Positions 55,199 through 63,781 are shown, numbered from the stretch's first letter. The stretch: DNA of 64,000 bases from Lujinxingia sediminis (GCF_004005565.1 NZ_SADD01000002.1:310001-374000); one strand, 5' to 3'. Translations and numbers: made by a program. Notes: generated by a model not told the origin, from the letters alone.

Positions 55199-56317
55199 AT
55201 GATGCCAAACATGCCCTCTCCTCGCCCACGCGCCGCCCTCCTGGCATTGCTCGCCAGCATCGGCCTGCTCTCCTCCTGCGAGCGCAAGGGCATCGACTCC
55301 ACCGACGCGCCCCCACGCCCCGCCACCTCCCTCTTTCTGATGTCCGCGGAGCACGCCTGCGCGCTCGGCTCCGACGGAAAGGTCTGGTGCGCCGGTGCCA
55401 ACGCCGCCGGGCAACTCGGCGACAACACCCACACGACGCGCGGCGAGCTCCAACCGGTCGAAGGCCTCCAGAACGCCGCCGGCGTCGCTCTCTCCCCCGT
55501 CCACAACAGCTGCGCCTGGGACACCGAGGGCGCTCTGTGGTGCTGGGGCGGCAACGAAAGTGGCCTGCTCGGCGCGACCACCGACGCCGACAACAGCCCG
55601 ATGCCCGTACGCATCGCCGACCTTCCCCCGGTCACGGCCGCCGCGCTCGGCGCCTACCACGCCTGCGCCCTGAGCGCCGACGGCCGGGTCTTCTGCTGGG
55701 GCGAAAACCGTCGTGGACAGCTCGGACGGGGCTCCGCCTCCTCACCCGACCCCACCCCACAACCGGTTGAACTCAACAAAAAAGCCATCGCCCTGACCGC
55801 CGGCCTTGAGCACACCTGCGCGCTCACCGAGACCGGTGACGTCTTCTGCTGGGGTCATAATCGCCACGGTGCCCTGGGCACCAGCACCGAAGGCGACATC
55901 GCCCCGGCCCCTCTTCAACTGAAACTCTCCGAGCCCGCTCACGCCATCGCCGCCGCCGGCTACCACACCTGCACCGTAACTGGCCCGGAGCGCACCCTGA
56001 CCTGCTGGGGCGACAACTCCTTCGGCCAGCTCGGCCTGGGCGACCGCCTTCCCCGCGCCGAGCCCACCCCCATCCCCGGCGCCCTGGCACTCGCGGAGCT
56101 CGCCACATCCGGGGCAGCAATCTGCTTCCGAACCATCGACGCCACGGTCTTCTGCGCCGGCGGTCCGCCCGACGCCCCCGCAGACACTGCAACCCGCTTC
56201 AACGCCACTCCTCTCCTCTCCCGAACCCGAGCCATGCACGGCGCAATGGGCGGCATCTGCGGCATCCAGGACGACCACCAGATCGCCTGCCGCAAACTCG
56301 AGAATGCCACCGACTAA
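55199..56317 (+). CDS. RCC1-repeat lipoprotein
   Basis: This encodes 372 residues with a lipoprotein signal (SIGLLSSC). A single RCC1-type beta-propeller follows, with units such as HACALGSDGKVWCAGANAAGQLG and HTCALTETGDVFCWGHNRHGALG. Each blade carries a CAL...CWG cysteine pair, likely to form disulfides in an extracytoplasmic setting. Unlike the RCC1 protein at 5078 there are no Ig-like domains. No strong ribosome site is visible; ATG 55199 or 55202 is likely. It is probably a surface ligand- or protein-binding propeller. No partner is encoded nearby. Confidence 0.87.
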   Translation: MMPNMPSPRPRAALLALLASIGLLSSCERKGIDSTDAPPRPATSLFLMSAEHACALGSDGKVWCAGANAAGQLGDNTHTTRGELQPVEGLQNAAGVALSPVHNSCAWDTEGALWCWGGNESGLLGATTDADNSPMPVRIADLPPVTAAALGAYHACALSADGRVFCWGENRRGQLGRGSASSPDPTPQPVELNKKAIALTAGLEHTCALTETGDVFCWGHNRHGALGTSTEGDIAPAPLQLKLSEPAHAIAAAGYHTCTVTGPERTLTCWGDNSFGQLGLGDRLPRAEPTPIPGALALAELATSGAAICFRTIDATVFCAGGPPDAPADTATRFNATPLLSRTRAMHGAMGGICGIQDDHQIACRKLENATD

Positions 56318-56343
56318 AACACCTCATGCTGCCCCCCTTCGGG

Positions 56344-56766
56344 CAACCGTAGGTCACCCCTCAACCGCATCATGGCCTCACCTGGGACGACCCTCGGTCA
56401 TCCTCACACCATGACCGTAGGTCGCCTCTCAACCGCATCATGGCCTCACCTGTGACGACCCTCGGTCATCCTCACACCATGACCGTAGGTCACCTCTCAA
56501 CCGCATTATTGCCTCACCCGTGACGACCCTCGGTCATCCTCACACCATGACCGTAGGTCACCTCTCAACCGCATCATGGCCTCACCTGTGACGACCCTCG
56601 GTCATCCTCACACCATGACCGTAGGTCACCTCTCAACCGCATCATGGCCTCACCTGTGACGACCCTCGGTCATCCTCACGAACTGCCAGAACTCACCCAA
56701 CCACCATGACCGTAGGTCACCTCTCAACCGCACAACTAACTCACCTGCGACGATCCACGGTCATCC
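56344..56766. repeat. 68-bp core array 7
   Basis: TGACCGTAGGTC falls at 56412, 56480, 56548 and 56616 (68 bp apart) and again at 56707. Each unit holds a second core GACCCTCGGTC 44 bp on, so core spacing alternates 44 and 24. The 44-bp spacer contains CTCAACCGCATCATGGCC. The array fills the gap between the RCC1 lipoprotein and the small lipoprotein pair. Confidence 0.92.
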
Positions 56767-56878
56767 CCACACCTCGCGACATCCCCTTAAAGCCCCCCTC
56801 ACCTCCCGCACTTGCCCCCGTCTCGATTCGTCCCCACGTTCAACGCGCTCACCCTCCTCTCGACCCCGGAGCGCTCCG

Positions 56879-57109
56879 ATGCACCCTCTTCACCTCCTGC
56901 GAAATATCTTCGTCTCAAGCGTGTTTCTTGTCTCCGCGGGAGCCTGCGCCTCTACCTCCCGTGCCGATGAGGAGCCCGCCCCCCCTCCTCCCTACACCGA
57001 CCCCTGGGAGGGAGTCCCTCAACCCGACGTCGACGAAGACCCCGCCGATCAAGAGCCCGAACCCGACCCCGACCACCCCATAGAGGTCGAGCCCCTTGAG
57101 GGCCCATAA
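56879..57109 (+). CDS. small acidic lipoprotein 1
   Basis: This encodes 76 residues. A lipoprotein signal ends in VSAGAC; the mature part is short, acidic and Pro-rich (YTDPWEGVPQPDVDEDPAD) and probably unstructured. It shares a [YF]-x-DPW motif and size with the next gene, so the two are paralogues or partners. There are 31 bases between them, so they likely form an operon. The function is unknown. Confidence 0.7.
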   Translation: MHPLHLLRNIFVSSVFLVSAGACASTSRADEEPAPPPPYTDPWEGVPQPDVDEDPADQEPEPDPDHPIEVEPLEGP

Positions 57110-57140
57110 CGCCTCACAATCCTCCCCACCAGGCCTGCCG

Positions 57141-57380
57141 ATGTACCGCTCGCCATACCCCTCCCTCGCCATGCTTTTGCCCCTGGCGATGCTGTTCATG
57201 AGCCCCACCCTGGGAGCCTGCGCTACAGCCTCAACGACCGGCGCCCAGGCCGAAAAGCAAGCCGAAGAGCCCACGAGAAAACGTCGGCGCTTCTACGACC
57301 CCTGGGGCCAGCCCTTTGAGGAAAACACCCCCGACGACTCTCCGCCTCAGATCGAGTACGAAGAGCCCGACGAGCTCTAA
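57141..57380 (+). CDS. small acidic lipoprotein 2
   Basis: This encodes 79 residues from ATG 57141 (a shorter start at 57171 is possible). The lipoprotein signal ends in PTLGAC. A basic patch RKRRR precedes FYDPWGQPFEENTPDD, echoing the YTDPWEG motif of the preceding gene. The acidic C-terminus ends PDEL. It converges with the sigma-54 activator gene, whose 3' end is 19 bases away. The function is unknown. Confidence 0.72.
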   Translation: MYRSPYPSLAMLLPLAMLFMSPTLGACATASTTGAQAEKQAEEPTRKRRRFYDPWGQPFEENTPDDSPPQIEYEEPDEL

Positions 57381-57399
57381 GCGCTCCTCCGCCTCAGTC

Positions 57400-58374
57400 T
57401 CAGTCCTCGATCCCGTACTCCTTCATCCGCCGCCACAGAGTGGTGCGGCTGACACCCAGCGCGGCGGCAGCATCTTCGCGGCTGCCCCCTGCCGCCCTGA
57501 GCGCCGCCACGATCTCCTGGCGTTCGCTGCGCCCGCTCTCCCCACCGTTGCGCTCCACCTCCCGGCTGTCCACCGGCCCCTCGCCACGCAGCTCCGGCGG
57601 AAGGTCCTCGTACGCCAACACCTCTCCCTCCCCGACCACAAAGGCGTACTCGATCACGTTACGAAGCTCCCGCACATTTCCCGGCCACCCGTAGCTCTGC
57701 AGCGCCTCGAATGCCTCCTCGCTCAACCCCTCAATGCGCCGTGGCATCCCCTCCCGCGCGTTGAACTCCTCGATGAAGTGCCACACCAGGAGTTCAATAT
57801 CGCCATGACGCTCCACCAGAGGCGGCAAAAAGATCGGAACCACCCGCACCCGATACATCAGATCCTCGCGAAAACGCCCCTGCTCCACCTCCCGACGAAG
57901 CGCCTTATTCGTCGCCGAGATCAGACGCACATCCACCTTCACCGCGTCCGTTCCCCCCACCGGCACAAAGCGCTGCTCCTGCAGCACGCGCAACAACCTG
58001 GCCTGCACCTCCAGCGGAATCTCAGCGAGCTCATCGAGAAACACGCTCCCACCATCGGCCAGCGCAAAGAGCCCTCGCCGGTCTTTGACCGCCCCGGTGA
58101 ACGCCCCCCGCACATGCCCGAAAAGCTCGCTGGCCAGCAGCTCCGAGTTGAAACTCGCGCAGTTCACGGCCCGAAACGCACGCCCTTTTCGCGGCGAGAG
58201 TTCGTGAATGGCCCGCGCCACAAGCTCCTTGCCGGTGCCCGTCTCCCCGCGTACCAGCACGCTTACATCGGCCCGGGCCACACGCTCCAACAGCCCGAAG
58301 AGCTCCTCCATCTGAGGGGCCCCGCTGATCATCCCGAAAAAGTTCCTTCCCCGTCGCTGCGGCCGCTTGATCAT
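57400..58374 (-). CDS. sigma-54-dependent activator lacking a sensory domain
   Basis: This is a 324-residue bacterial enhancer-binding protein. The AAA+ domain begins almost at the N-terminus, with Walker A GETGTGKE near 43, the sigma-54 contact loop GAFTGA near 90, Walker B GSVFLDEL near 109 and the arginine-finger region FREDLMYRV. A Fis-type helix-turn-helix (SREDAAAALGVSRTTLWRRMKEYGI) closes the protein. No receiver, GAF or PAS domain is present, as in PspF, so activity must be set by another protein or by expression. It is divergent from a sigma-54 promoter driving the sulfur operon, its likely target. Confidence 0.93.
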   Translation of the reverse strand: MIKRPQRRGRNFFGMISGAPQMEELFGLLERVARADVSVLVRGETGTGKELVARAIHELSPRKGRAFRAVNCASFNSELLASELFGHVRGAFTGAVKDRRGLFALADGGSVFLDELAEIPLEVQARLLRVLQEQRFVPVGGTDAVKVDVRLISATNKALRREVEQGRFREDLMYRVRVVPIFLPPLVERHGDIELLVWHFIEEFNAREGMPRRIEGLSEEAFEALQSYGWPGNVRELRNVIEYAFVVGEGEVLAYEDLPPELRGEGPVDSREVERNGGESGRSERQEIVAALRAAGGSREDAAAALGVSRTTLWRRMKEYGIED

Positions 58375-58430
58375 CCTCGTCTCACCCTTTGCTCAGACCG
58401 AGTTTCATGTACGTTGCATCCGTTGCACCA

Positions 58431-58464
58431 TGTTTCGTTTCAACACTTAAACGATTTCGAAACA
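58431..58464. promoter_or_regulatory. candidate enhancer (UAS) for the sigma-54 activator
   Basis: TGTTTCG at 58431 and CGAAACA at 58458 form a 7-bp inverted pair in an A/T-rich stretch about 95-130 bases upstream of the sigma-54 promoter, the normal distance for activator sites. Confidence 0.5.
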
Positions 58465-58559
58465 ATAGTGGAACAAAAAACCCCTCACGGACCTTCATTT
58501 TCTCAGGCGGATCCCCGAATCACCGCATAAAATAAGCGCATGCTCATTTTTTCGTCACA

Positions 58560-58577
58560 TTGGCACGCATCTGGCAA
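58560..58577 (+). promoter_or_regulatory. sigma-54 (-24/-12) promoter
   Basis: TTGGCACGCATCTGGCAATT has GG and GC separated by exactly ten bases (GG 58562-58563, GC 58574-58575), matching the TGGCAC-N5-TTGC pattern except for one base. It lies 55 bases before the persulfide dioxygenase-like gene. Confidence 0.85.
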
Positions 58578-58632
58578 TTAGTAGAGTTCGACAACGCCTC
58601 GAAGGCGAACACACTCAACTCGGAGGTTTCGC

Positions 58633-59544
58633 ATGACCATCAAAACCCGGCCTTTTTATGATGCTCGCACCAACACCCTGACCTACGTCGTCTACGACCC
58701 CGAGACCCGCGACGCGGTGCTCATCGATCCGGTTCTCGACTACGAACCCCACGCATCAGCGATGTGGACCGAGTCGGCCGACCACGCCGTTAACTTCCTC
58801 AAAGAGCAAAAGCTCACCCTCCACTACATCCTGGAGACCCACGCCCACGCCGATCACCTCTCCGGTGCCCAGCACGTCAAAGTCCACTTCCCCAAAGCTC
58901 GCCTGGCCATCGGCGCCCGTATCACCGAGGTCCAGCAGCTCTTTAAAAAGGTCTTCAACCTCCCGGACGACTTCCCCACCGACGGCAGCCAGTTCGACCT
59001 GCTGCTCGAAGAGGGCGAGGTCCTGGAGGCGGGCTCGCTGAAGATCGAAACGATCTACACCCCCGGACACACCCCGGCCTGCTCCACCTACCGGATTGAC
59101 GACGCCATCTTTACCGGTGACACGATCTTCATGCCCGACTTCGGCACCGGCCGCTGCGACTTCCCCGGCGGCTCCAGCCAGGCGCTGCACCACTCCATCA
59201 CCGAAAAGCTCTACAAACTCCCCGATGAAACCCGCGTCTTTGTCGGCCATGACTACCAGCCCACAGGCCGCGAGGTGCAGTTCATGAGCACCATTGCCGA
59301 GCAGAAAGCTAACAACGTGCAGCTTCCCGAGGGACGCTCCGAGGAGGATTTCGTGGCGATGCGCGACTCCCGCGATAAGACCCTCGCAGCGCCGAAGCTT
59401 CTCCTGCAGAGCCTGCAGGTCAACATCGACGCCGGCTCCCTTCCCCAGCCCGAAGATAACGAAAAGCGCTACCTGCGCATCCCCGTGAACGTCTTCCGCC
59501 CGGCCTCCACGCCGGATGCCGACCTGACCCTCGAGGAGGTCTGA
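58633..59544 (+). CDS. MBL-fold persulfide dioxygenase-like hydrolase
   Basis: This is a 303-residue metallo-beta-lactamase-fold enzyme of the ETHE1/Blh type. The metal ligands are seen in THAHADH near residue 71, GHTPACSTY near 136, FTGDTIF near 153 and FVGHDY near 197. These proteins oxidise glutathione persulfide or related sulfane sulfur to sulfite, in the cytoplasm. GGAGG lies just before the ATG. Two YeeE/YedE-type sulfur transporter halves follow at once, as in many proteobacterial sulfide-detoxification operons. It is driven by a sigma-54 promoter. Confidence 0.92.
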   Translation: MTIKTRPFYDARTNTLTYVVYDPETRDAVLIDPVLDYEPHASAMWTESADHAVNFLKEQKLTLHYILETHAHADHLSGAQHVKVHFPKARLAIGARITEVQQLFKKVFNLPDDFPTDGSQFDLLLEEGEVLEAGSLKIETIYTPGHTPACSTYRIDDAIFTGDTIFMPDFGTGRCDFPGGSSQALHHSITEKLYKLPDETRVFVGHDYQPTGREVQFMSTIAEQKANNVQLPEGRSEEDFVAMRDSRDKTLAAPKLLLQSLQVNIDAGSLPQPEDNEKRYLRIPVNVFRPASTPDADLTLEEV

Positions 59545-59548
59545 TCTC

Positions 59549-59995
59549 ATGGTTGTCGAATTTACCCCCATCAGCGCCGCCCTCGGCGGCATCATCATCG
59601 GCCTTGCCGCCACCCTTCTTCTGGCCACCGAGGGTCGCATCGCCGGCATCAGCGGCATCCTTGCCGGCCTTTTTAAAGGCGGCTCCGACAAACTTGGCGC
59701 GCTGCCCTGGCAGGCCTTCTTCGTCGCAGGCATGGTCGGCGGAGGCATCCTGCTCCGCTTCCTCGCCCCTGAACTCGTCGCCACCGACGTGCAACTCAGC
59801 GCGGCGTGGCTCATCCCTGCCGGCCTTATCGTCGGCGTAGGCACGCGCGTCGGCAACGGATGCACCAGCGGACACGGCGTCTGCGGACTCTCCCGCTTCT
59901 CGGCGCGCTCCCTGGTGGCAACCCTCTCCTTTATGGCTGCCGCCATGATCACCGTCTTCATTACCCGCACCCTGGCCGTTGGAGCGTTCGGATGA
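59549..59995 (+). CDS. YeeE/YedE transporter, N-terminal half
   Basis: This is a 148-residue membrane protein with about four helices and the NGCTSGHGVCG motif, whose cysteine is the sulfur-relay residue in YeeE-type thiosulfate transporters. It begins four bases after the dioxygenase stop. With the next gene it should form one complete transporter for thiosulfate or sulfane sulfur. Confidence 0.9.
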   Translation: MVVEFTPISAALGGIIIGLAATLLLATEGRIAGISGILAGLFKGGSDKLGALPWQAFFVAGMVGGGILLRFLAPELVATDVQLSAAWLIPAGLIVGVGTRVGNGCTSGHGVCGLSRFSARSLVATLSFMAAAMITVFITRTLAVGAFG

Positions 59996-60414
59996 TTCGA
60001 CACATCGCTATCGCCCTCTCCGGGCTTATCTTCGCCATCGGGCTGGGCGTCTCCCAGATGACTCGCCCCGAAAAAGTCCTTGGCTTTCTCGACATCTTCG
60101 GCAACTGGGACCCCTCCCTGGCCTTTGTGATGGGTGGCGCCGTGCTGGTCTACACCATCAGCTACCCCCTCATCTCCAAACGCCATCGTCCCCTCTTTGC
60201 GCCGCGCTTCTACCTGCCCACGCGTAAAGACATCGATAAGCGCCTGGTCATCGGTGGTGCGCTCTTCGGTATCGGCTGGGGCCTGGCCGGCTTCTGTCCC
60301 GGCCCCGCCCTGACCACCGCCTCCGGCGGCTTAACCTCCGCCCTGATCTTTGTGCCCGCCATGCTCGTCGGAATCCTTGTCGCCGACCGATTCTTTGCAC
60401 CGAAAACCGCATGA
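59992..60414 (+). CDS. YeeE/YedE transporter, C-terminal half (DUF6691-like)
   Basis: This is a 140-residue membrane protein with four helices and the second Cys motif GLAGFCPGPAL. The start overlaps the preceding stop (ATGA). It and the upstream gene correspond to the two homologous halves of full-length YeeE/YedE, so this is a natural split, not a frameshift. A strong terminator ends the operon. Confidence 0.9.
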   Translation: MIRHIAIALSGLIFAIGLGVSQMTRPEKVLGFLDIFGNWDPSLAFVMGGAVLVYTISYPLISKRHRPLFAPRFYLPTRKDIDKRLVIGGALFGIGWGLAGFCPGPALTTASGGLTSALIFVPAMLVGILVADRFFAPKTA

Positions 60415-60455
60415 TGCAGCGCTGATCATCGGACGATGATGACCGCCATACCCCG

Positions 60456-60492
60456 GCCCGGATCCTCAACCTGAGGATTCGGGCTTTTTTTT
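60456..60492 (+). terminator. intrinsic terminator of the sulfur operon
   Basis: A 13-bp stem (GCCCGGATCCTCA/TGAGGATTCGGGC, one G-U) with a 3-base loop is followed by eight T. Confidence 0.95.
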
Positions 60493-60605
60493 ATGACACA
60501 GGCATTCTTGTGCTTCGCTGGCATCACGTTTGCTTTACACAAGGAGACTCGCCGGACTTGCCCGGCGCCTCCCCCACGGAAACACCTCTTCCTACGGAGC
60601 ACACG

Positions 60606-61073
60606 ATGAGCGGCAACCCTTACTTCTGGCTCCCCCTGACCCTGGCCATCGGCCTGCTGACGGCCTGCTCCGGGGAGTCTGACCCCGTGCTTAAGACCTT
60701 TGAGAACGAGGGCGAGGTCTGCCTCAACCGCTTTAGCTTCGCTGATGATGCGTCGCTTGAGGTGGAGACTCCCATCGAGGTGATCGTCGAGCTCCCGGGC
60801 TGCCTCTCCTCGAGCTGCTCCTCCGACTCTCGGGCCTCCTGCCAGGTCGCGCTCGACGCGACCCACAACACCATCACCCTCACCTCGGAGGGCTCCTACC
60901 TGGACACCAGCACCGCGTATGGCAGCTGCACCGCTGACTGCGGCCTCCTCCACGCCGAGTGTGAAATCCCCGCCCTGCCCGAAGGTCAGTACACCCTGAC
61001 CCACGGTCAGGATACCTACACCTTCACGGTCCCCTCCGAGCTCTCCGGATGCCTGGAGGCAAACGCCTCTTAA
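60606..61073 (+). CDS. Cys-rich lipoprotein, paralogue A
   Basis: This encodes 155 residues from ATG 60606 (GGAG six bases upstream). A lipoprotein signal ends in GLLTAC. The mature domain has the sequence landmarks FENEGEVCL, LPGCLSSSCSS, SCQVAL, SEGSYLDTST and GQYTLTHGQDTYTF, with about nine cysteines. It is paralogous to the next gene across its length. A repeat-like word GACCCACGGTC occurs in the codons for LTHGQ; the paralogue has INHGD there, so this is probably coincidental. The function is unknown; the domain is likely extracytoplasmic and disulfide-bonded. Confidence 0.85.
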   Translation: MSGNPYFWLPLTLAIGLLTACSGESDPVLKTFENEGEVCLNRFSFADDASLEVETPIEVIVELPGCLSSSCSSDSRASCQVALDATHNTITLTSEGSYLDTSTAYGSCTADCGLLHAECEIPALPEGQYTLTHGQDTYTFTVPSELSGCLEANAS

Positions 61074-61141
61074 AGAGCATTGCTCCCCCGAGAGATGTCA
61101 ATCTTCTGACATATCCACCTTAAATTTCTGAAGGGTTCACC

Positions 61142-61603
61142 ATGCTTTCTACCCGCCGCCTCGCCATCAGCCTGCTCGCTCTCCCCCTCATCGTCGCCTG
61201 CAGCGAGGCGAACGAGGACCCCGAGCACATCACCTTTGAGAACGAAGGCACCGTCTGCCTGCACCTGGCCGACGACCCGCAGGACTACAGCGAGCGCCAG
61301 ATCCCCTCGCTCAGCGTCACCCTGCCGGTCTGCCTCTCATCGAGCTGCTCAAAAGCTCCGCAGGCAAGCTGCCAGGCCAGCGTCGAGGGCACCACCATCA
61401 CGCTCACCTCCTCCGCCTCTTACCTCGACACCAGCACCGCCGGAGGTGCCTGCACCGACGACTGCGGCCAACTCCAGGCCACCTGCGCCATCCCCGCGCT
61501 GGAGCCCGGCGAATACACCATCAACCACGGCGATGAGAGCTTCACGCTTCAGGTCGACGCCGCACAAACCCCCACGGTCTGCCATGGCGAGCAGCGTTTT
61601 TAA
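61142..61603 (+). CDS. Cys-rich lipoprotein, paralogue B
   Basis: This encodes 153 residues with a lipoprotein signal (LPLIVAC). It shares FENEGTVCL, LPVCLSSSCSK, SCQASV, SASYLDTSTAGGACTDDCGQL and EYTINHGDESF with the preceding gene, so the pair arose by tandem duplication. GAAGGG lies about nine bases before the ATG. There is no terminator between the two, so they may be co-transcribed. The function is unknown. Confidence 0.85.
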   Translation: MLSTRRLAISLLALPLIVACSEANEDPEHITFENEGTVCLHLADDPQDYSERQIPSLSVTLPVCLSSSCSKAPQASCQASVEGTTITLTSSASYLDTSTAGGACTDDCGQLQATCAIPALEPGEYTINHGDESFTLQVDAAQTPTVCHGEQRF

Positions 61604-61621
61604 CTCTGCCCGGCTTCCCAA

Positions 61622-61981
61622 CGACCGTGGGTCACCTCTCAACCGCATAAACAGGGCATCTGATGCGACCCTCGGTCACCTTCAAACACGACCCTCGGTC
61701 ACCTGCTACGACGGCATCAAAATGACCGTGGGTCACCTCTCAACCGCATAAACACGGCGTGAGATGCGACCTACGGTCACCTTCAAACACGACCCTCGGT
61801 CACCTCCTGACAGAGCATCAAAATGACCGTGGGTCGCTTCTCAACCGCTTAAACACGGCGTGAGATGCGACCTACGGTCACTTTCAAACACGATCCTCGG
61901 TCACCTCCTGACAGAGCATCAAAATGACCGTGGGTCGCTTCTCAACCGCTTAAACACGGCGTGAGATGCGACCCACGGTCA
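61622..61981. repeat. 101-bp core array 8 (44+23+34)
   Basis: Cores start at 61623, 61667, 61690, 61724, 61768, 61791, 61825, 61869, 61892, 61926 and 61970. The spacings repeat as 44, 23, 34, so a 101-bp super-unit recurs three times. The 44-bp spacer contains CTCAACCGCATAAACACGGCG or a variant. It lies between two converging lipoprotein genes. Confidence 0.94.
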
Positions 61982-62005
61982 TTACCCCCCAACGATGATC
62001 TGAGC

Positions 62006-63049
62006 TCAGCGCTTACGCACCGCCGCGCCGGTCGAGAGCATGATCAGCACATTGGAATCTTCGGGTTCAATGCGCTCGGTATGGCTCTGCTCCAGGTACA
62101 CAAACGCGCTGGTGCGCTCCTCGGGCAGATACTCCGTCAACTCGGCCGGAATCACGTAGCGCCCGTTGTCGGCGACCTCACACACGATCGTCACATGCGA
62201 GCCATCCGCACCGCGGGCGTCCACATCCAGACGCACCTCGGAAGCATCGGCGTTAGGCGTCCAGCTCAGCTCCATCGCTTCGCCCGGAGCGATGGGGTCG
62301 TGCGAAAAATCGGCGGGCGCGATCGTCTGAATGGTGCGGTTGAACGCCGGAAACTCCGCCTCGACCTCCCCCTCGGTGCCCGCGGAGATCACGCGCAGCT
62401 CCGCCTCTCGATCAAACAAAAACTGCCCCACCATCCCCGAGGGCGGCTGATAGCACGAGCCGAATTCGCTCGGCGTATACGCCGCCGGGTTGACCGGATT
62501 GAGCCCGACCAATGTGACCGGACCGGCATCATATGCCGTGATCTCCGGCGGCTCGCTGAGCCCCTCGCCATACACACGGCAGCGCTCCCCCTGGGCCAGC
62601 GCCACGCGCGGGAGGCTCCCGCTCGTCTCACTCGCGCTGGCGCACACCAGCACTCCCCGCTGCTCCGAGGCCAGCTCCCCATCCCGGTAGGACTGCAAGT
62701 CCTGGGTGTAGACCAGCAGCGTCGGCACCACTTCGCACTCCCCGCTGGTCTTGTTGGCCCGCTGCCCCGAGGGACAATCATCGGGCACCACCACATCGCC
62801 GGCGTCATCCTCCACATCGGCGTCGGGACCGATGTCGTTTTCCACATCGGCATCATCACCGACGTCCGAAATCACATCGCTGTCTTCCCCTCCGTCATCC
62901 TCCACATCGCCGGCGTCCCCGCCCGCGTCCGAGACATCCCCCACATCCTCCCCGCTTACGTCGTCCTGCCCCACATCCTCGCCACCACAGCCGGCCACCA
63001 TCACCGCGCCGCTGAGTACCGCGGCCATCCACCACATCTTTTCTCGCAT
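62006..63049 (-). CDS. lipoprotein with Asp/Val/Gly-rich tether
   Basis: This encodes 347 residues with a lipoprotein signal (GAVMVAGC). An extreme low-complexity tether (about 22-88) of DVGDVSDAGGDAGDVEDD type is made of Asp, Val, Gly and Ala only. After CPSGQRANKTSGEC comes a beta-rich C-terminal region (about 105-345) with no family I recognise. A GGAG six bases before the ATG supports the start. The acidic tether is shared in style with four other lipoproteins here and probably spaces the domain from the outer membrane. Confidence 0.82.
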   Translation of the reverse strand: MREKMWWMAAVLSGAVMVAGCGGEDVGQDDVSGEDVGDVSDAGGDAGDVEDDGGEDSDVISDVGDDADVENDIGPDADVEDDAGDVVVPDDCPSGQRANKTSGECEVVPTLLVYTQDLQSYRDGELASEQRGVLVCASASETSGSLPRVALAQGERCRVYGEGLSEPPEITAYDAGPVTLVGLNPVNPAAYTPSEFGSCYQPPSGMVGQFLFDREAELRVISAGTEGEVEAEFPAFNRTIQTIAPADFSHDPIAPGEAMELSWTPNADASEVRLDVDARGADGSHVTIVCEVADNGRYVIPAELTEYLPEERTSAFVYLEQSHTERIEPEDSNVLIMLSTGAAVRKR

Positions 63050-63230
63050 GCTCTACTCCGCGCTTTCCTCAAAAGTTGGTCGCCCCCCACGTCGAGGCCC
63101 AGCTTGCTACGCCCCGGTGAAATGTCAAGCACGCTCACCCCACCCTCAAATCCCCAAAAAGCACGACGCCTCAACAACTTAGACTCATAACCCAACCTAC
63201 TCCTCGGCATCCTTCGGTCACACGGCATAC

Positions 63231-63648
63231 GACCTTCGGTCACCTTCAATCACGGCCCTCGGTCACCTCAAAACCGCATAAACACTCGACCGCCGACGAC
63301 CCTCGGTCACCTCCAGACATGACCCTGGGTCGCCTCCAAGCCGCATATTTACTGCTCCAACCATGACCCTGGGTCATCTCCAGCAACGACCCTCGGTCAC
63401 CTCAAAACACGACCCTCGGTCACCTCAAAACACGACCCTCGGTCACCTCCAATCATGACCCTTGGTCACCTCCATAAACGACCCTCGGTCACCTCAAAAC
63501 ATGACCCACGGTCACCCCCATAAACGACCCTCGGTCACCTCAAAACCGCATATTTACTGATCCAACCATGACCCTCAGTCACCTCCAGCAACGACCCTCG
63601 GTCACCTCCAAGCCGTATAAACACTCGACCGCCGACGACCCTCGGTCA
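63231..63648. repeat. phased core array 9 (23/44 bp)
   Basis: Cores start at 63231, 63254, 63298, 63321, 63365, 63388, 63411, 63434, 63457, 63480, 63503, 63526, 63570, 63593 and 63637. All spacings are 23 or 44 bp. The 44-bp spacers contain CCGCATAAACAC or CCGCATATTTAC; the 23-bp ones read ACCTCAAAACAC or ACCTCCA-AC. No gene lies in 63050-63781 apart from this. Confidence 0.94.
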
Positions 63649-63781
63649 CCTCCCATCTCCCTCCTTGAACAAAAAGATCTAGACCCTTCGTCGATCCCGC
63701 CGCACCTTCTTCGACAAGCTATTAACCCACTCGCCCGGCCCCACTCGGGCCATCTTCTACACCCCAACGAAGGAGCACATC

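Noticed and set aside
61003-61020. Repeat core inside Cys-rich lipoprotein A (LTHGQ)
   Set aside because: The paralogue has INHGD at the same strand without the core, so the match is probably ordinary protein sequence that happens to fit.
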